The notes under the pieces: generated by a model
Database searches by the model: none
Told to the model about the DNA's origin: nothing
The model's input: the letters and a program-made list of their open reading frames with translations, nothing else
Source of the DNA: Parasutterella muris
Lineage (GTDB): Bacteria; Pseudomonadota; Gammaproteobacteria; Burkholderiales; Burkholderiaceae_F
NCBI RefSeq assembly: GCF_943193095.1
Contig: NZ_CALPCV010000022.1
Coordinates: 1-42,718 of the forward strand
Direction: 5' to 3'
DNA length: 42,718 nucleotides
Position numbers and translations under genes: made by a program
Shown: in pieces, positions 8,009-16,094 of the stretch
Layout of the letters: each line of letters starts with the position of its first letter
Numbering within the stretch: the first letter of the stretch is position 1

Positions 8009-8938
8009 ATGAAGATTGACGGCAAAAACATTTTTGACGTAGTGAAAAAAGGTTATCCTGAAGGCGAGCCGAAGAAAAACCACAAGGTTGATCCGTGTTA
8101 TGCGCTTTTTGATCGGGAAGACCCTCTGCCGCGTCTTCAGGAACTCGCATTCTTTACCGATACTTCAATCTGTACCGGTTGCAAATCCTGCGAGGTTGCC
8201 TGCAAACAGTGGAACCAGCTGAAAAATGACCCGATTCATTGGTCCGGTCAGAGTTATGACAACACCGGAGATTTGTCCGCAAACAATTGGCGTCATGTTA
8301 AGTTTATCGAACGCTTTTCTGAGCACAATGAGGTGGATCGTCCTGCGCCAAAGACGATAGACGCGCTTTTGAACGAACCAAAAGAAGGTCATTGGCTCTT
8401 TATGAGCGACCAATGCAAACATTGCCGTACGTCCCCGTGTCATGAAGCTTGTCCGACCGGAGCGATCGTTCGAAATGAATTTGGCGGAATTTACTATCAG
8501 ACGGATATCTGTATGGGCTGCGGCATGTGCGTTGCGGCCTGCCCCTTCGGAGTTCCGGAAATCAGCAGTGAGAGCGGGCACTCTATGAAGTGCGCCGAAT
8601 GTTATGACAGACTGCGTGACGGTTTGGATCCGGCCTGTAAAGAGGCTTGCCCGACCGGGGCAATTGACTTTGGACCGAGAGAATACATGGCGACTCTTGC
8701 GGAAGAACGCCTGAATTATCTCGTTAAGCATGGTCATCCGGAGGCGCGTTTGTACGGAAAGGATCAATTCCCGCAGTATGACAGTCTGAACTCTTTCTAT
8801 TTACTGATGGATAAGCCGGAGGTGTATGGTCTCCCGGAGTCTCCTCAGACGCCGAGCCATTACATGGCAGGTGATTATTTAAGGGGCATCGCGACGCTTG
8901 TGCTTTGTCTTGCGGCTGTCGCGGCAAGTTTGATCTAA
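8009..8938 (+). CDS. Formate dehydrogenase iron-sulfur (beta) subunit with C-terminal membrane anchor
   Basis: Four-cluster ferredoxin-type subunit carrying electrons from the alpha subunit to the membrane. The cysteine groups are CTGCKSCEVAC, CKHC with CHEAC, CMGCGMCVAAC and CAEC with CKEAC, separated by the long insertions usual in formate dehydrogenase beta subunits (309 aa). The last 20 residues form one hydrophobic segment (GIATLVLCLAAVAASLI) ending the protein, so it is tail-anchored. An Arg precedes the helix and no charged residue follows, favouring a cytoplasmic globular domain. The start lies 2 bases after the alpha stop, with GGGAGG just upstream. It is paired with an NrfD-type membrane subunit rather than a cytochrome b. 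Confidence 0.9.
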   Translation: MKIDGKNIFDVVKKGYPEGEPKKNHKVDPCYALFDREDPLPRLQELAFFTDTSICTGCKSCEVACKQWNQLKNDPIHWSGQSYDNTGDLSANNWRHVKFIERFSEHNEVDRPAPKTIDALLNEPKEGHWLFMSDQCKHCRTSPCHEACPTGAIVRNEFGGIYYQTDICMGCGMCVAACPFGVPEISSESGHSMKCAECYDRLRDGLDPACKEACPTGAIDFGPREYMATLAEERLNYLVKHGHPEARLYGKDQFPQYDSLNSFYLLMDKPEVYGLPESPQTPSHYMAGDYLRGIATLVLCLAAVAASLI

Positions 8939-8948
8939 GGAGGCCGCA

Positions 8949-9848
8949 ATGAATACAAATTTAAAACCTTGGGCTAGCAACTATCCGTCTCCGTATGAGG
9001 GGCATGACCTGACGCATCGTCCGGACTGGGAAAATATTATTGTTTGGGACGCGTTCTTTAATAATCTCACGGCAGGTTTTATGGTGTTTACCACTGTGGC
9101 TTGGTTTCTTGGGGGTCACGTGTTCTCAAACCTTTTGCCTTTTGCGCTGACTCTGGCGCTCATTATTGTGCTGATTGACTTGGCGCTGCTGGTATTTGAT
9201 TTAGGCGATCCGCCGAGATTTATTCACGCAATGCGTGTTCTGCACTTCAAATCGCCGCTTTCTGTCGGAGTATGGGGGCTTGCATGCTACTCAAGCTGCT
9301 TGGGCGCCGCTGTGGCGATTTACTGGCTGACCTATCTCTTTGGAAGCGGAGGTCCGGTGATACATATCTATGCCGGCGTTTTGATGAGGCTTTTCACTGT
9401 ACTCGCTTTTATCGGAGCATTGGTGGTTATCTGCTATAAGGGCGTTGCGTTCAGCTGCACATCTCAGCCCGGAGTGAAGGACGCACGGTGGCTGACAAGT
9501 TTTATGGTATCCGACGCGCTTCTGATGGGATGCGGTTTGTATGCGGTGATGGCCTTTGCTTTAGGATCTTGGACTGTTTGGGCGCAGCTGCTTGTTCCCA
9601 TGCTGATTCTTCTTTGCGCCAGATGCGTCGCGTTCGCACTGATGTATTTGGAGACTCGGGAGCGCGCAAAGCTTGTTTACCACTCTGAGACCGGTCTTTT
9701 GCTCGTGATGGTTTACCTCATTGGCGGACTTGGAGCCGCGGCCTTGGCATTTTTTGGACCTTCCTGCATGGCGATTTCCGGCGTTTTGGTACTTTTGACC
9801 GGAATTTTTGAAAGATACTGGCTGATCGGTCTGACTAAGAAATTTTAA
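8949..9848 (+). CDS. nrfD: NrfD/PsrC-type membrane subunit of the formate dehydrogenase
   Basis: Polytopic membrane protein (299 aa) with about eight hydrophobic helices, of the NrfD/PsrC family that exchanges electrons with the quinone pool without haem. Family features are the WDAFFNNLTAGFMVFT first helix, DLALLVFDLGDPPRF and FKSPLSVGVWGL. The start has a near-perfect AAGGAGG ribosome binding site and lies 10 bases after the beta-subunit gene, so it is the third gene of the operon. Its presence instead of an FdnI-like gamma cytochrome b changes the expected architecture. A terminator follows 12 bases after the stop. Confidence 0.88.
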   Translation: MNTNLKPWASNYPSPYEGHDLTHRPDWENIIVWDAFFNNLTAGFMVFTTVAWFLGGHVFSNLLPFALTLALIIVLIDLALLVFDLGDPPRFIHAMRVLHFKSPLSVGVWGLACYSSCLGAAVAIYWLTYLFGSGGPVIHIYAGVLMRLFTVLAFIGALVVICYKGVAFSCTSQPGVKDARWLTSFMVSDALLMGCGLYAVMAFALGSWTVWAQLLVPMLILLCARCVAFALMYLETRERAKLVYHSETGLLLVMVYLIGGLGAAALAFFGPSCMAISGVLVLLTGIFERYWLIGLTKKF

Positions 9849-9860
9849 TTGTGAAAAGAA

Positions 9861-9890
9861 AAGCCCGCAGATTTAGATTTCTGCGGGCTT
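9861..9890. terminator. Shared terminator between formate dehydrogenase operon and deg protease gene
   Basis: An 11-bp stem (AAGCCCGCAGA with TCTGCGGGCTT) lies between two convergent genes. It can serve both directions, although the T-runs are weak. Confidence 0.7.
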
Positions 9891-9914
9891 AACGGCTTTA
9901 TTTAGGAGAAAAGA

Positions 9915-11408
9915 TTATTTCTTTTCTTCTTTCTTTTCTTTGTCGTCAAGTTTGACAGCGACATAGATGCGGGAGCCTTCTCTGGCAACCTGCAGTGCGA
10001 GTGTGTCTTTCGCGTTTTCTACTGCCTTCTTAAACTGATCGAAGGAGCGGATTTTCTTTCCGCCAACGCTCAGGAGAACGTCGCCTTCTTTAATTCCGGC
10101 TTTTGCCGCTGCGCCTTCAGAGGAAACAACAAACAGGCCGTCGCCGAATTTCTTCTTCTCTTCGTCGCTGAGCGGACGAACGGAAACACCGAGGCGTCCT
10201 TTAGATTTTGCCTGCTGAGCTTCTGTCGGAACATCGGAGTCACTGGCAGAATCAAGTTTTACCTTCAGTGTCACTTCTTTACCGTCACGAAGCACTTTAA
10301 CGGTGTGCTCGGTGCTCGGTTTTGCAGATGCGACAGAGCGGGACAGATCGGAAGCCTTCTCGATTTCCTTGTCATCGAAGAAAAGGATGATGTCGCCTTC
10401 TTCAATCTTGGCCTTATTAGCAGCGCTGTCCTTTGTGACTTCAGCTACAAGCGCGCCTTTTGCCTTCTCAAGACCGAAGCTCTTGGCAAGTTCCGGAGTC
10501 AGAGTCTGAATGACGACTCCGAGCTTGCCGCGATGAACCTTGCCGTCTTTAATCAGATCGTCCTTGATCTGGAGCGCCAGGTCGATCGGAATTGCGAAAG
10601 AAAGTCCCATGAAGCCGCCGGAAGTGGAGAAGATCTGGGAGTTGATACCGATCACTTCACCTTTCATATTGAAAAGCGGACCGCCAGAGTTGCCGGGGTT
10701 GACGGCCGCATCCGTCTGAATGAACGGAACAAACTGATCGCTCGGCAGGTTGCGGCTTTTTGCGGAAACGATACCACTGGTGACAGTGTTTTCAAGGCCG
10801 AACGGAGCGCCGATGGCTGCAACCCACTCACCGACCTTAACCTTTTCAGAGCTGCCGAGTTTGGCGGCAGGAAGATCTTTGGCATCAATCTTGACGACAG
10901 CGATGTCGGTTTTTTCGTCAGAGCCGAGAACCTTGCCCTTGAATTCGCGGTTATCTGTCAGGTGTACCGTGATTTCGTCTGCACCGTCAATGACGTGATG
11001 GTTCGTCAGGATGATTCCGTCCGGGCTGATGATGAAGCCGGAGCCCTGGCCTTTGCGAGCCGGCATGTCAGGCATGGAATCGTGGGGGCCGCGGAAATCA
11101 AAATCCGGACCGAACGGGAAGCCGAAGCGGCGAAGCAGGTCAAGCTGGTCTTTGGGAATACCGCGGAAACGGTCCGAGCCGCCGCGGGAGGGCATAGATT
11201 TGGGTTTTTTGGAGACTTCGATGCTGACAACTGTCTTACCGTTTTCTTCAACAAGCTTTGTGAAGTCCGGCAGCTGAGACTGGATCTGCTGAGCAGCCGC
11301 AGGTGCGACAGGGCTGAGCGCGGAGTCGTTCTGAAGCAGTGCGCCGGCAGTAAAAGCCAGTGTTACGGCAGCAGCGGCAGCCGTCTTTTTTAATGAAAGT
11401 CGGATCAT
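9915..11408 (-). CDS. degP: HtrA/Deg-family periplasmic serine protease
   Basis: Periplasmic quality-control protease of the Do family (497 aa). The start at 11408 gives a Sec signal peptide (MIRLSLKK, then an Ala-rich core) and has an AAGGA site about 8 bases upstream. A further in-frame ATG at 11447 would spoil the signal peptide. The catalytic triad is H138 (TNHHVID), D168 (KTDIAVV) and S241 (NPGNSGGP). Two PDZ domains follow (about residues 270-370 and 395-480), ending with a Lys/Glu-rich tail. Convergent with the formate dehydrogenase operon, divergent from an AEC transporter. DegP, DegQ and MucD cannot be separated by eye. Confidence 0.92.
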   Translation of the reverse strand: MIRLSLKKTAAAAAVTLAFTAGALLQNDSALSPVAPAAAQQIQSQLPDFTKLVEENGKTVVSIEVSKKPKSMPSRGGSDRFRGIPKDQLDLLRRFGFPFGPDFDFRGPHDSMPDMPARKGQGSGFIISPDGIILTNHHVIDGADEITVHLTDNREFKGKVLGSDEKTDIAVVKIDAKDLPAAKLGSSEKVKVGEWVAAIGAPFGLENTVTSGIVSAKSRNLPSDQFVPFIQTDAAVNPGNSGGPLFNMKGEVIGINSQIFSTSGGFMGLSFAIPIDLALQIKDDLIKDGKVHRGKLGVVIQTLTPELAKSFGLEKAKGALVAEVTKDSAANKAKIEEGDIILFFDDKEIEKASDLSRSVASAKPSTEHTVKVLRDGKEVTLKVKLDSASDSDVPTEAQQAKSKGRLGVSVRPLSDEEKKKFGDGLFVVSSEGAAAKAGIKEGDVLLSVGGKKIRSFDQFKKAVENAKDTLALQVAREGSRIYVAVKLDDKEKKEEKK

Positions 11409-11723
11409 TGAATTAGTCCTTGGTTGATGATAATTAATTGAATGCAATCATTATTGGCCGGGATTAATATTTACTTAAATAAATTTAAGCGTTAATGAAA
11501 ACCGTAAGAAATCTTTGCGATATTGACGGGAATTTATCTTTGTATACAAACTGAAACCTTGAGAAATAATTTAGTTCCTTCGGGATTTTTAAGAAGGCCG
11601 TCTTGATATTTTTCCCGATCAATACTGCCGAGTATCTTCGGAATTTTCTGATCTGCTGAATCTTTTATCGCATTAGTGAAGCGTAAGATCAAGGGATATT
11701 AAACAGATAAATCCTCATCCCAA
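11409..11723. promoter_or_regulatory. Divergent promoter region, deg protease / AEC transporter
   Basis: A 315-base AT-rich spacer between divergent genes, without a convincing gene. It contains a perfect 16-bp palindrome CTTAAATAAATTTAAG at 11474-11489. Its AAATAAATTT core recurs in the palindrome ahead of the LysR gene at 15063, so it may be a regulator site. No clear -35/-10 pair was fixed. Confidence 0.4.
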
Positions 11724-12695
11724 ATGGACACGACGCTTCTTGCTCAGTTTGCACTTCAGCTTGAGAAGAGTTCGCCTCTTTTCCTGATGATTTTTCTCGG
11801 TTATGCCTTGTCTCGCTGGTTCGGCTTTAATAAGACAGCGAGCAATGTCTTAGCTAAATTTGCGTTCAACATTGCTCTTCCGGCAATGCTCTTTCGACTT
11901 CTATCCAATATTTTTGTGCAGGAAGGGCATGCGGATTTACGGTTATTGATTGCATACTTTGGTGCTTGTTTTATTCTGTTTTTTGTCGGCCGTTTTATTG
12001 CTCGGAAGGTTCTGGGGATGTCAGCGGTCGGTTCAGCGATTTTCGGAACCGGGTGCGTGTTTTCCAATAACGGGCTTCTCGGTCTTCCTCTGGCGATTGC
12101 CATGCTTGGCGAGCAGGTCACTCCGTCCATTTCAGCTGTTCTCTCCATGAACGCTATGATACTTTGGACATTGGTTTCGATTACGGTCGGGTTCGCGCTT
12201 CAAACCGGACATCTGACGTGGAGAAGTTTTTTCAGAACGGTTCTTTCCGTTTTTAAAAATCCGCTGATTATTTCTATTTTCTTGGGCGTTCTCTGGAGTC
12301 TTACCGGTTTGAAGATTCCGTATGTCGTTGACGAGCCGATTCGGCTGATCGGCAATTCGGCAACCGCGATGAGTTTGATTGTGGTGGGAATGGGCTTAGC
12401 CGAATACGGTTTAGGCCCGGGTATAAAGAAGAGCTTTGTATTGAGCGGAATTAAGCTTTTTCTTCATCCGCTGCTGATTTATACGCTAGCCGTTCTGATC
12501 GGGTTAGGGCCTGTAGAAACCACTTCAGTGGTGTTTTTAGGATGTCTTCCGATCGGCGTCAATGTGTACCTGATGTGCAGGCAGTTCCAAGCCGCAGAAG
12601 ATGTTATTGCCAATGCCATGATTATCACGACCGTGGTGTCTTCTTTCACGGTGCCTTTAGCGGTAACGCTGCTGAGACACACAGGGATTTTCTAA
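11724..12695 (+). CDS. AEC-family (auxin efflux carrier-like) transporter
   Basis: A 323-aa inner-membrane transporter of the AEC family, which in bacteria exports or exchanges organic acids such as malate or malonate. About ten hydrophobic helices in two halves are visible, with family-like segments FNIALPAMLFRLLS, GCVFSNNGLLGLPLA in the first half and CLPIGVNVYLM in the second. It is a monocistronic gene between the deg protease and the Fur-family gene. No clear Shine-Dalgarno sequence precedes the ATG. The substrate is unknown; dicarboxylate would fit the aspartate/fumarate theme further right, but that is context only. Confidence 0.87.
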   Translation: MDTTLLAQFALQLEKSSPLFLMIFLGYALSRWFGFNKTASNVLAKFAFNIALPAMLFRLLSNIFVQEGHADLRLLIAYFGACFILFFVGRFIARKVLGMSAVGSAIFGTGCVFSNNGLLGLPLAIAMLGEQVTPSISAVLSMNAMILWTLVSITVGFALQTGHLTWRSFFRTVLSVFKNPLIISIFLGVLWSLTGLKIPYVVDEPIRLIGNSATAMSLIVVGMGLAEYGLGPGIKKSFVLSGIKLFLHPLLIYTLAVLIGLGPVETTSVVFLGCLPIGVNVYLMCRQFQAAEDVIANAMIITTVVSSFTVPLAVTLLRHTGIF

Positions 12696-12801
12696 AACTA
12701 TTACAATCTGATACAAACGATAATTTATCCTAAATGACATATTGTCTCAAATAAGATAGAATTCAATTAACGAATTTTGATTCGAAGCAAGTGAGGTTTA
12801 G

Positions 12802-13209
12802 ATGAGGAATACGATTCAAAGACAGCTTGTACTGGACGCGGTTCTGGAGTTAAAGGACCATCCGACGGCCGATGAGGTTTATCAGCATATTGCGAGTACT
12901 AACCCTTCTGTCAGCCGAGCGACGGTCTATCGCAATCTGAAGCAGCTTTCGGAGAGCGGAGAGATAAAGCTTCGGCGTATAAGCGGTTCTGCAGAGCGGT
13001 ATGACCACATTCAGACCAATCACTACCATGCCCGGTGCATTAAGTGTGGCGCAATCTGTGATTTGGAGCTTCCTTATTTGGATCACTTGGAAGAATCGGT
13101 TCGTGACAACTCCGGTTTTAAGCTGTTTGGTCATGATCTGACGTTTTACGGCCTCTGCAAAGAGTGTGCCGCGAAAGCTGAAGAAAAAACCGAAGGCAAA
13201 AAACAATAA
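12802..13209 (+). CDS. Fur/PerR-family metalloregulator
   Basis: A 135-aa DNA-binding metal or peroxide sensor. The N-terminal winged helix (residues about 1-70) contains the recognition segment SRATVYRNLKQLSESGEI. The C-terminal half has the ERYDHIQTNHYHARC segment supplying His metal ligands, and two structural-zinc pairs, C79/C82 (CIKC) and C119/C122 (CKEC). The pattern HYHARCIKCG is closer to PerR-type members than to iron-sensing Fur, but the type is not certain. Short (Fur is about 150). The start follows a GAGG site. It is followed after 28 bases by a PTPS-like gene, likely one operon. Confidence 0.88.
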   Translation: MRNTIQRQLVLDAVLELKDHPTADEVYQHIASTNPSVSRATVYRNLKQLSESGEIKLRRISGSAERYDHIQTNHYHARCIKCGAICDLELPYLDHLEESVRDNSGFKLFGHDLTFYGLCKECAAKAEEKTEGKKQ

Positions 13210-13237
13210 CATCAATTCTTTTTTTTTGGGATTAAAA

Positions 13238-13801
13238 ATGAGAAGTATCACCAGTTTTGACATTCAGTATGCTCACCGTTTCTATCGCTTCCAGGGAGAG
13301 GCGCAGTATCTGCACGGCCATACCGGTGTATTGACAATAGAAGTCGAGGATTCTGTTGAACCGGGTGTCAACATGGTTTTCCCCTGTAATGAGATTCAGA
13401 AAACTGCTTGGGCGGTTCTGAAGAACTTTGACCACGCTTTGATCCTGAGAGAGGATGATCCGCTTCTTCCAGCGATTCTCAATGTTTATGAAGAGCAGGG
13501 CATTCGCAACGGCGCTCCGACCAACACAATGAAAGGTGAAGCGATCAAGACTGATTTGATCACCTGCTATCCGGAATGCCGACTGGTGGTGACCAAAGAG
13601 ACCATGACCGTTGAAGGCATGATTAAGATTGTTTACGACCTTCTCAAAGACAAGCTCAACATTGCCAAGATCACATTTACAAGCGGTGTTAATGCGGCGA
13701 CACAGGAGTTTGCAACACACGGCTCTAAAGACCGCTGCCCGCTCTGCGGTATCATGCTTGACGAGCATGGCGCCTGCCCCAAGTGCGGATATCACAAGTA
13801 A
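13238..13801 (+). CDS. PTPS/QueD-like protein with C-terminal zinc ribbon
   Basis: A 187-aa member of the 6-pyruvoyl-tetrahydropterin synthase / 6-carboxy-tetrahydropterin synthase superfamily. Zinc-binding His residues are present: H13 (FDIQYAHRF) and H26/H28 (YLHGHT). The usual catalytic Cys four residues before HGH (CxxxHGH of QueD) is Ala22, and the PTPS-III Glu position holds Gln23, so the standard chemistry may be lost or changed. A C-terminal zinc ribbon (C167, C170, C180, C183; CPLC and CPKC) is added. The ATG chosen at 13238 starts at the family N-terminus MRSITSFDIQY; a longer frame overlapping the Fur-family gene is unlikely. Probable operon with the upstream regulator. Confidence 0.78.
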   Translation: MRSITSFDIQYAHRFYRFQGEAQYLHGHTGVLTIEVEDSVEPGVNMVFPCNEIQKTAWAVLKNFDHALILREDDPLLPAILNVYEEQGIRNGAPTNTMKGEAIKTDLITCYPECRLVVTKETMTVEGMIKIVYDLLKDKLNIAKITFTSGVNAATQEFATHGSKDRCPLCGIMLDEHGACPKCGYHK

Positions 13802-13861
13802 GTTACTAGGGTAACAATAAGAAGAAGTCGGAAAACGAGACGCGTTTTCCGACAAACATTT

Positions 13862-13900
13862 CCCGGCGAATAGTGAGAAGCTAAACGCCGGGTAATTTTT
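13862..13900 (+). terminator. Terminator after the PTPS-like gene
   Basis: The stem CCCGGCG with CGCCGGG (17-base loop) is followed by TAATTTTT. A second stem (GTCGGAAAACG at 13827-13837 with CGTTTTCCGAC at 13843-13853) lies just upstream, so the region is a double hairpin between convergent genes. Confidence 0.65.
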
Positions 13901-13906
13901 ATGGAC

Positions 13907-14878
13907 TTACAGCTCCGAGCGGTTAAGGTCGCTTATCTCATTTTTCTGAAGTGAGTTGAATAGCGTCAGCGCATAGACCACTCCGCTTACCAATAAAACC
14001 ATTCCGACGAAAAGCGTGAGACTTGGTAATTCGCTTGCATAAACGCATCCCCACACTACGGAGAAGATCGTTTCAAAGACAAGCATGGGCCCAGCGATTG
14101 CGGTTGGGACTTTTTGGCACATAGCGTTCCAAAGTGCGGTGGCACCAAAGGAGCATACGATGCCGGCAAACAAGGACCATCCGATGAAATCAATCGGTTT
14201 AGGCCCTAAAAAACCTTCTAGATCTCCCGAGGCGCACCATAAAATTATGTAGGCTAAGATACCAAAAGGCAGGAGAAGAAAACACTGCATACTAGCAAAG
14301 AAGACCGGGCTGATCTGCGCGTGATCCAACAGCCAGTCGGCATTGCGAATGGGATACCATGTCCACATCGCTGTTGAGGCGCTGGCGAAAATTATTCCGA
14401 TAAAAAAATTCGGATGCTCCTCGAAATTTGATATCGTTTGTATAAGTCCGTCAAAGTTTGAGAGGAATAGTCCGGCCAGCATCATGGCCAGCGGGATCGT
14501 TAGTCTTCTTACCGGAAGAAAGAGTTTGCCTTTTTTACGATCCCTTTCATTTGCAATCAAAGCGACAAGGACAGGGATAAGGCCAAAGAAAGTTGCGGCA
14601 AGTGCAACACCCGAGTAAAGAACTGCAGTGAACAAACACCATGGCTGAATAAGATTACCTACTAAACTTAGCCAAAAGGCGCACTTCCAATCTGATCGAG
14701 TGACTTTAGCGAGATACTGCCGCTGCAGATATAAGCCGACGACTGCAGTGAGTCCCATAGCAATGGCCCTTGCGATAGATATGTATGTAGTTGGATACTG
14801 AGGAAGCAAAAGCGGTAGTAGATAGGTAAAGCCCCACAGCACACAGGCGCTTAGTCCAAGACTGACCCCAAAAAGCAT
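13907..14878 (-). CDS. EamA/DMT-superfamily transporter
   Basis: A 323-aa inner-membrane protein with about ten hydrophobic helices in two EamA repeats, of the drug/metabolite transporter superfamily, often amino-acid or metabolite exporters. The N-terminal helix LSACVLWGFTYLLP and the second-repeat segment FGATALWNAMCQKVPTAIAGPMLVFETIFSVVWG are typical. The start has an AGGAG site 4-5 bases upstream. It is divergent from a LysR gene at 15063, the usual arrangement for a regulator and its target. Substrate unknown. Confidence 0.85.
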   Translation of the reverse strand: MLFGVSLGLSACVLWGFTYLLPLLLPQYPTTYISIARAIAMGLTAVVGLYLQRQYLAKVTRSDWKCAFWLSLVGNLIQPWCLFTAVLYSGVALAATFFGLIPVLVALIANERDRKKGKLFLPVRRLTIPLAMMLAGLFLSNFDGLIQTISNFEEHPNFFIGIIFASASTAMWTWYPIRNADWLLDHAQISPVFFASMQCFLLLPFGILAYIILWCASGDLEGFLGPKPIDFIGWSLFAGIVCSFGATALWNAMCQKVPTAIAGPMLVFETIFSVVWGCVYASELPSLTLFVGMVLLVSGVVYALTLFNSLQKNEISDLNRSEL

Positions 14879-14992
14879 ATTTTTCTCCTTTCGAAGGAGA
14901 AATTAGCGAAAAGGTCTGAAGCAATGAAGCGATATATAAGACATTGATCGACCTTCATAAAATGGCCTTATTTTTATGTACTCAGCTTTGTT

Positions 14993-15010
14993 CCTCAAAT
15001 AAATTTGAGG
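14993..15010. promoter_or_regulatory. 18-bp palindrome in the eamA/lysR divergent promoter
   Basis: A perfect palindrome, CCTCAAAT-AA-ATTTGAGG, lies between the divergent EamA transporter gene and the LysR gene, 53 bases before the LysR start. It is a plausible operator. Its even symmetry is not the classic T-N11-A box. The core AAATAAATTT is shared with the palindrome at 11474-11489. Confidence 0.5.
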
Positions 15011-15062
15011 AAGTGATAATGTGAGGAATTTTTTGTCTATTTTTCCCTGTTAGGTTGAGATC

Positions 15063-16043
15063 ATGGCTAAAGAGACTAATCTAGATATTCCCTCTCTCAG
15101 AATTTTTCTTGAGACTGCAAAGGACTGCAATATGACTCGCGCTGCTGACACTCTCGGAATCAGTCAGCCTGCGGTTTCTGCGGCAATAAAGAAAATTGAG
15201 AATAAGTTAGGCTCTGCTCTTTTCGATCGAGATAGACGTCCGATGCAGCTCACCACTGCTGGAAGGCTTCTTTGGAATAGAGCGTTTTTGATTTTGGAAC
15301 AGTTAGATGATCTAGCTCGGTCAGTCCAAAATTCTATCGAAGGGAAAAAGCCTGATGTTAGGCTTGGTTTCTCTGATTGTATGGGAGCTTGTGTTAGTCC
15401 TTTGCTAATGAATGACCTTCTTGAGATCACGGAAAATTTATCCGGTAAGTGCGGATCAACGCCTTTTGTTTCCAGCCTGTTGAGACAAAAAAATATAGAT
15501 ATAGCTCTTTCTTCTGATCCTATGGAGGACTTGGATGAGACGCATGCCATTCATTTTTTAACAGAAAGGTTTCTATTTATTCTTCCCAAGCCTCTGGCGG
15601 AACGCAGGAAGATTTTGTGTACTCAAGATCTTATTTCTGCAGTCGGTAACTTACCTTATCTGAGATTTGGAAAAGAGACGTTTGATTTCGTTCAGTCTGA
15701 ACGGATTTATCGATCCTTGCATTTCATGGACACGAGAAGGATTGAGGTTGATACAAATTTTGCGATGATTAATCTGATTGCATTAGGAAAAGGTTGGTCG
15801 ATTCTGCCGCCGCTTAGTATGTGGATGGCGAGGGAATATATTGACAAGGTTGAATTTATTAGACTTACTAATGAGGCGACGCGCAGGTATTACGTTCTTT
15901 ATAATGATCCCGTCTTCGAGATAATTTCCAGAAAGATTTATCGATTTATTTGCCAGATTTTTAAGAAAGAAATTCTTCCTGAGATGGAGAAAGTGTGTCC
16001 GGCGCTTCTTGAACATATTCAACTTCACGAGGGCACAATTTAA
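15063..16043 (+). CDS. LysR-family regulator
   Basis: A 326-aa LysR-type transcriptional regulator. The N-terminal winged helix-turn-helix (residues about 10-68) contains NMTRAADTLGISQPAVSAAIKKIE and the family LFDRDRRPMQLT linker. The rest is a periplasmic-binding-protein-like effector domain. It is divergent from the EamA transporter, with a palindrome between them, so that transporter is its likely target. The closest relative in the window is the LysR at 31122 (shared CNMTRAA and LFDRD-RPM-LT segments), suggesting local duplication. It converges on the Dcu gene. The effector is unknown. Confidence 0.9.
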   Translation: MAKETNLDIPSLRIFLETAKDCNMTRAADTLGISQPAVSAAIKKIENKLGSALFDRDRRPMQLTTAGRLLWNRAFLILEQLDDLARSVQNSIEGKKPDVRLGFSDCMGACVSPLLMNDLLEITENLSGKCGSTPFVSSLLRQKNIDIALSSDPMEDLDETHAIHFLTERFLFILPKPLAERRKILCTQDLISAVGNLPYLRFGKETFDFVQSERIYRSLHFMDTRRIEVDTNFAMINLIALGKGWSILPPLSMWMAREYIDKVEFIRLTNEATRRYYVLYNDPVFEIISRKIYRFICQIFKKEILPEMEKVCPALLEHIQLHEGTI

Positions 16044-16045
16044 CG

Positions 16046-16075
16046 AAAAAACAGAGCCTGGTATAAACCAGGCTC
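16046..16075 (-). terminator. Terminator of the Dcu gene
   Basis: A perfect 9-bp stem (GAGCCTGGT with ACCAGGCTC, 4-base loop). Read on the reverse strand it is followed by TGTTTTTT, so it terminates the reverse-strand Dcu transcript, and it may also stop the convergent LysR transcript. Confidence 0.8.
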
Positions 16076-16094
16076 AAGTAGTTATCTCAGAATG

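Noticed and set aside
10305..11393. 362-codon forward frame opposite the deg protease gene
   Set aside because: The protease on the other strand has its full catalytic triad and PDZ domains; the antisense product has no recognisable features.
13166..13237. Upstream extension of the PTPS-like gene overlapping the Fur-family gene
   Set aside because: The product would begin with a poly-Lys/Asn stretch unlike the family; ATG 13238 matches the family N-terminus.
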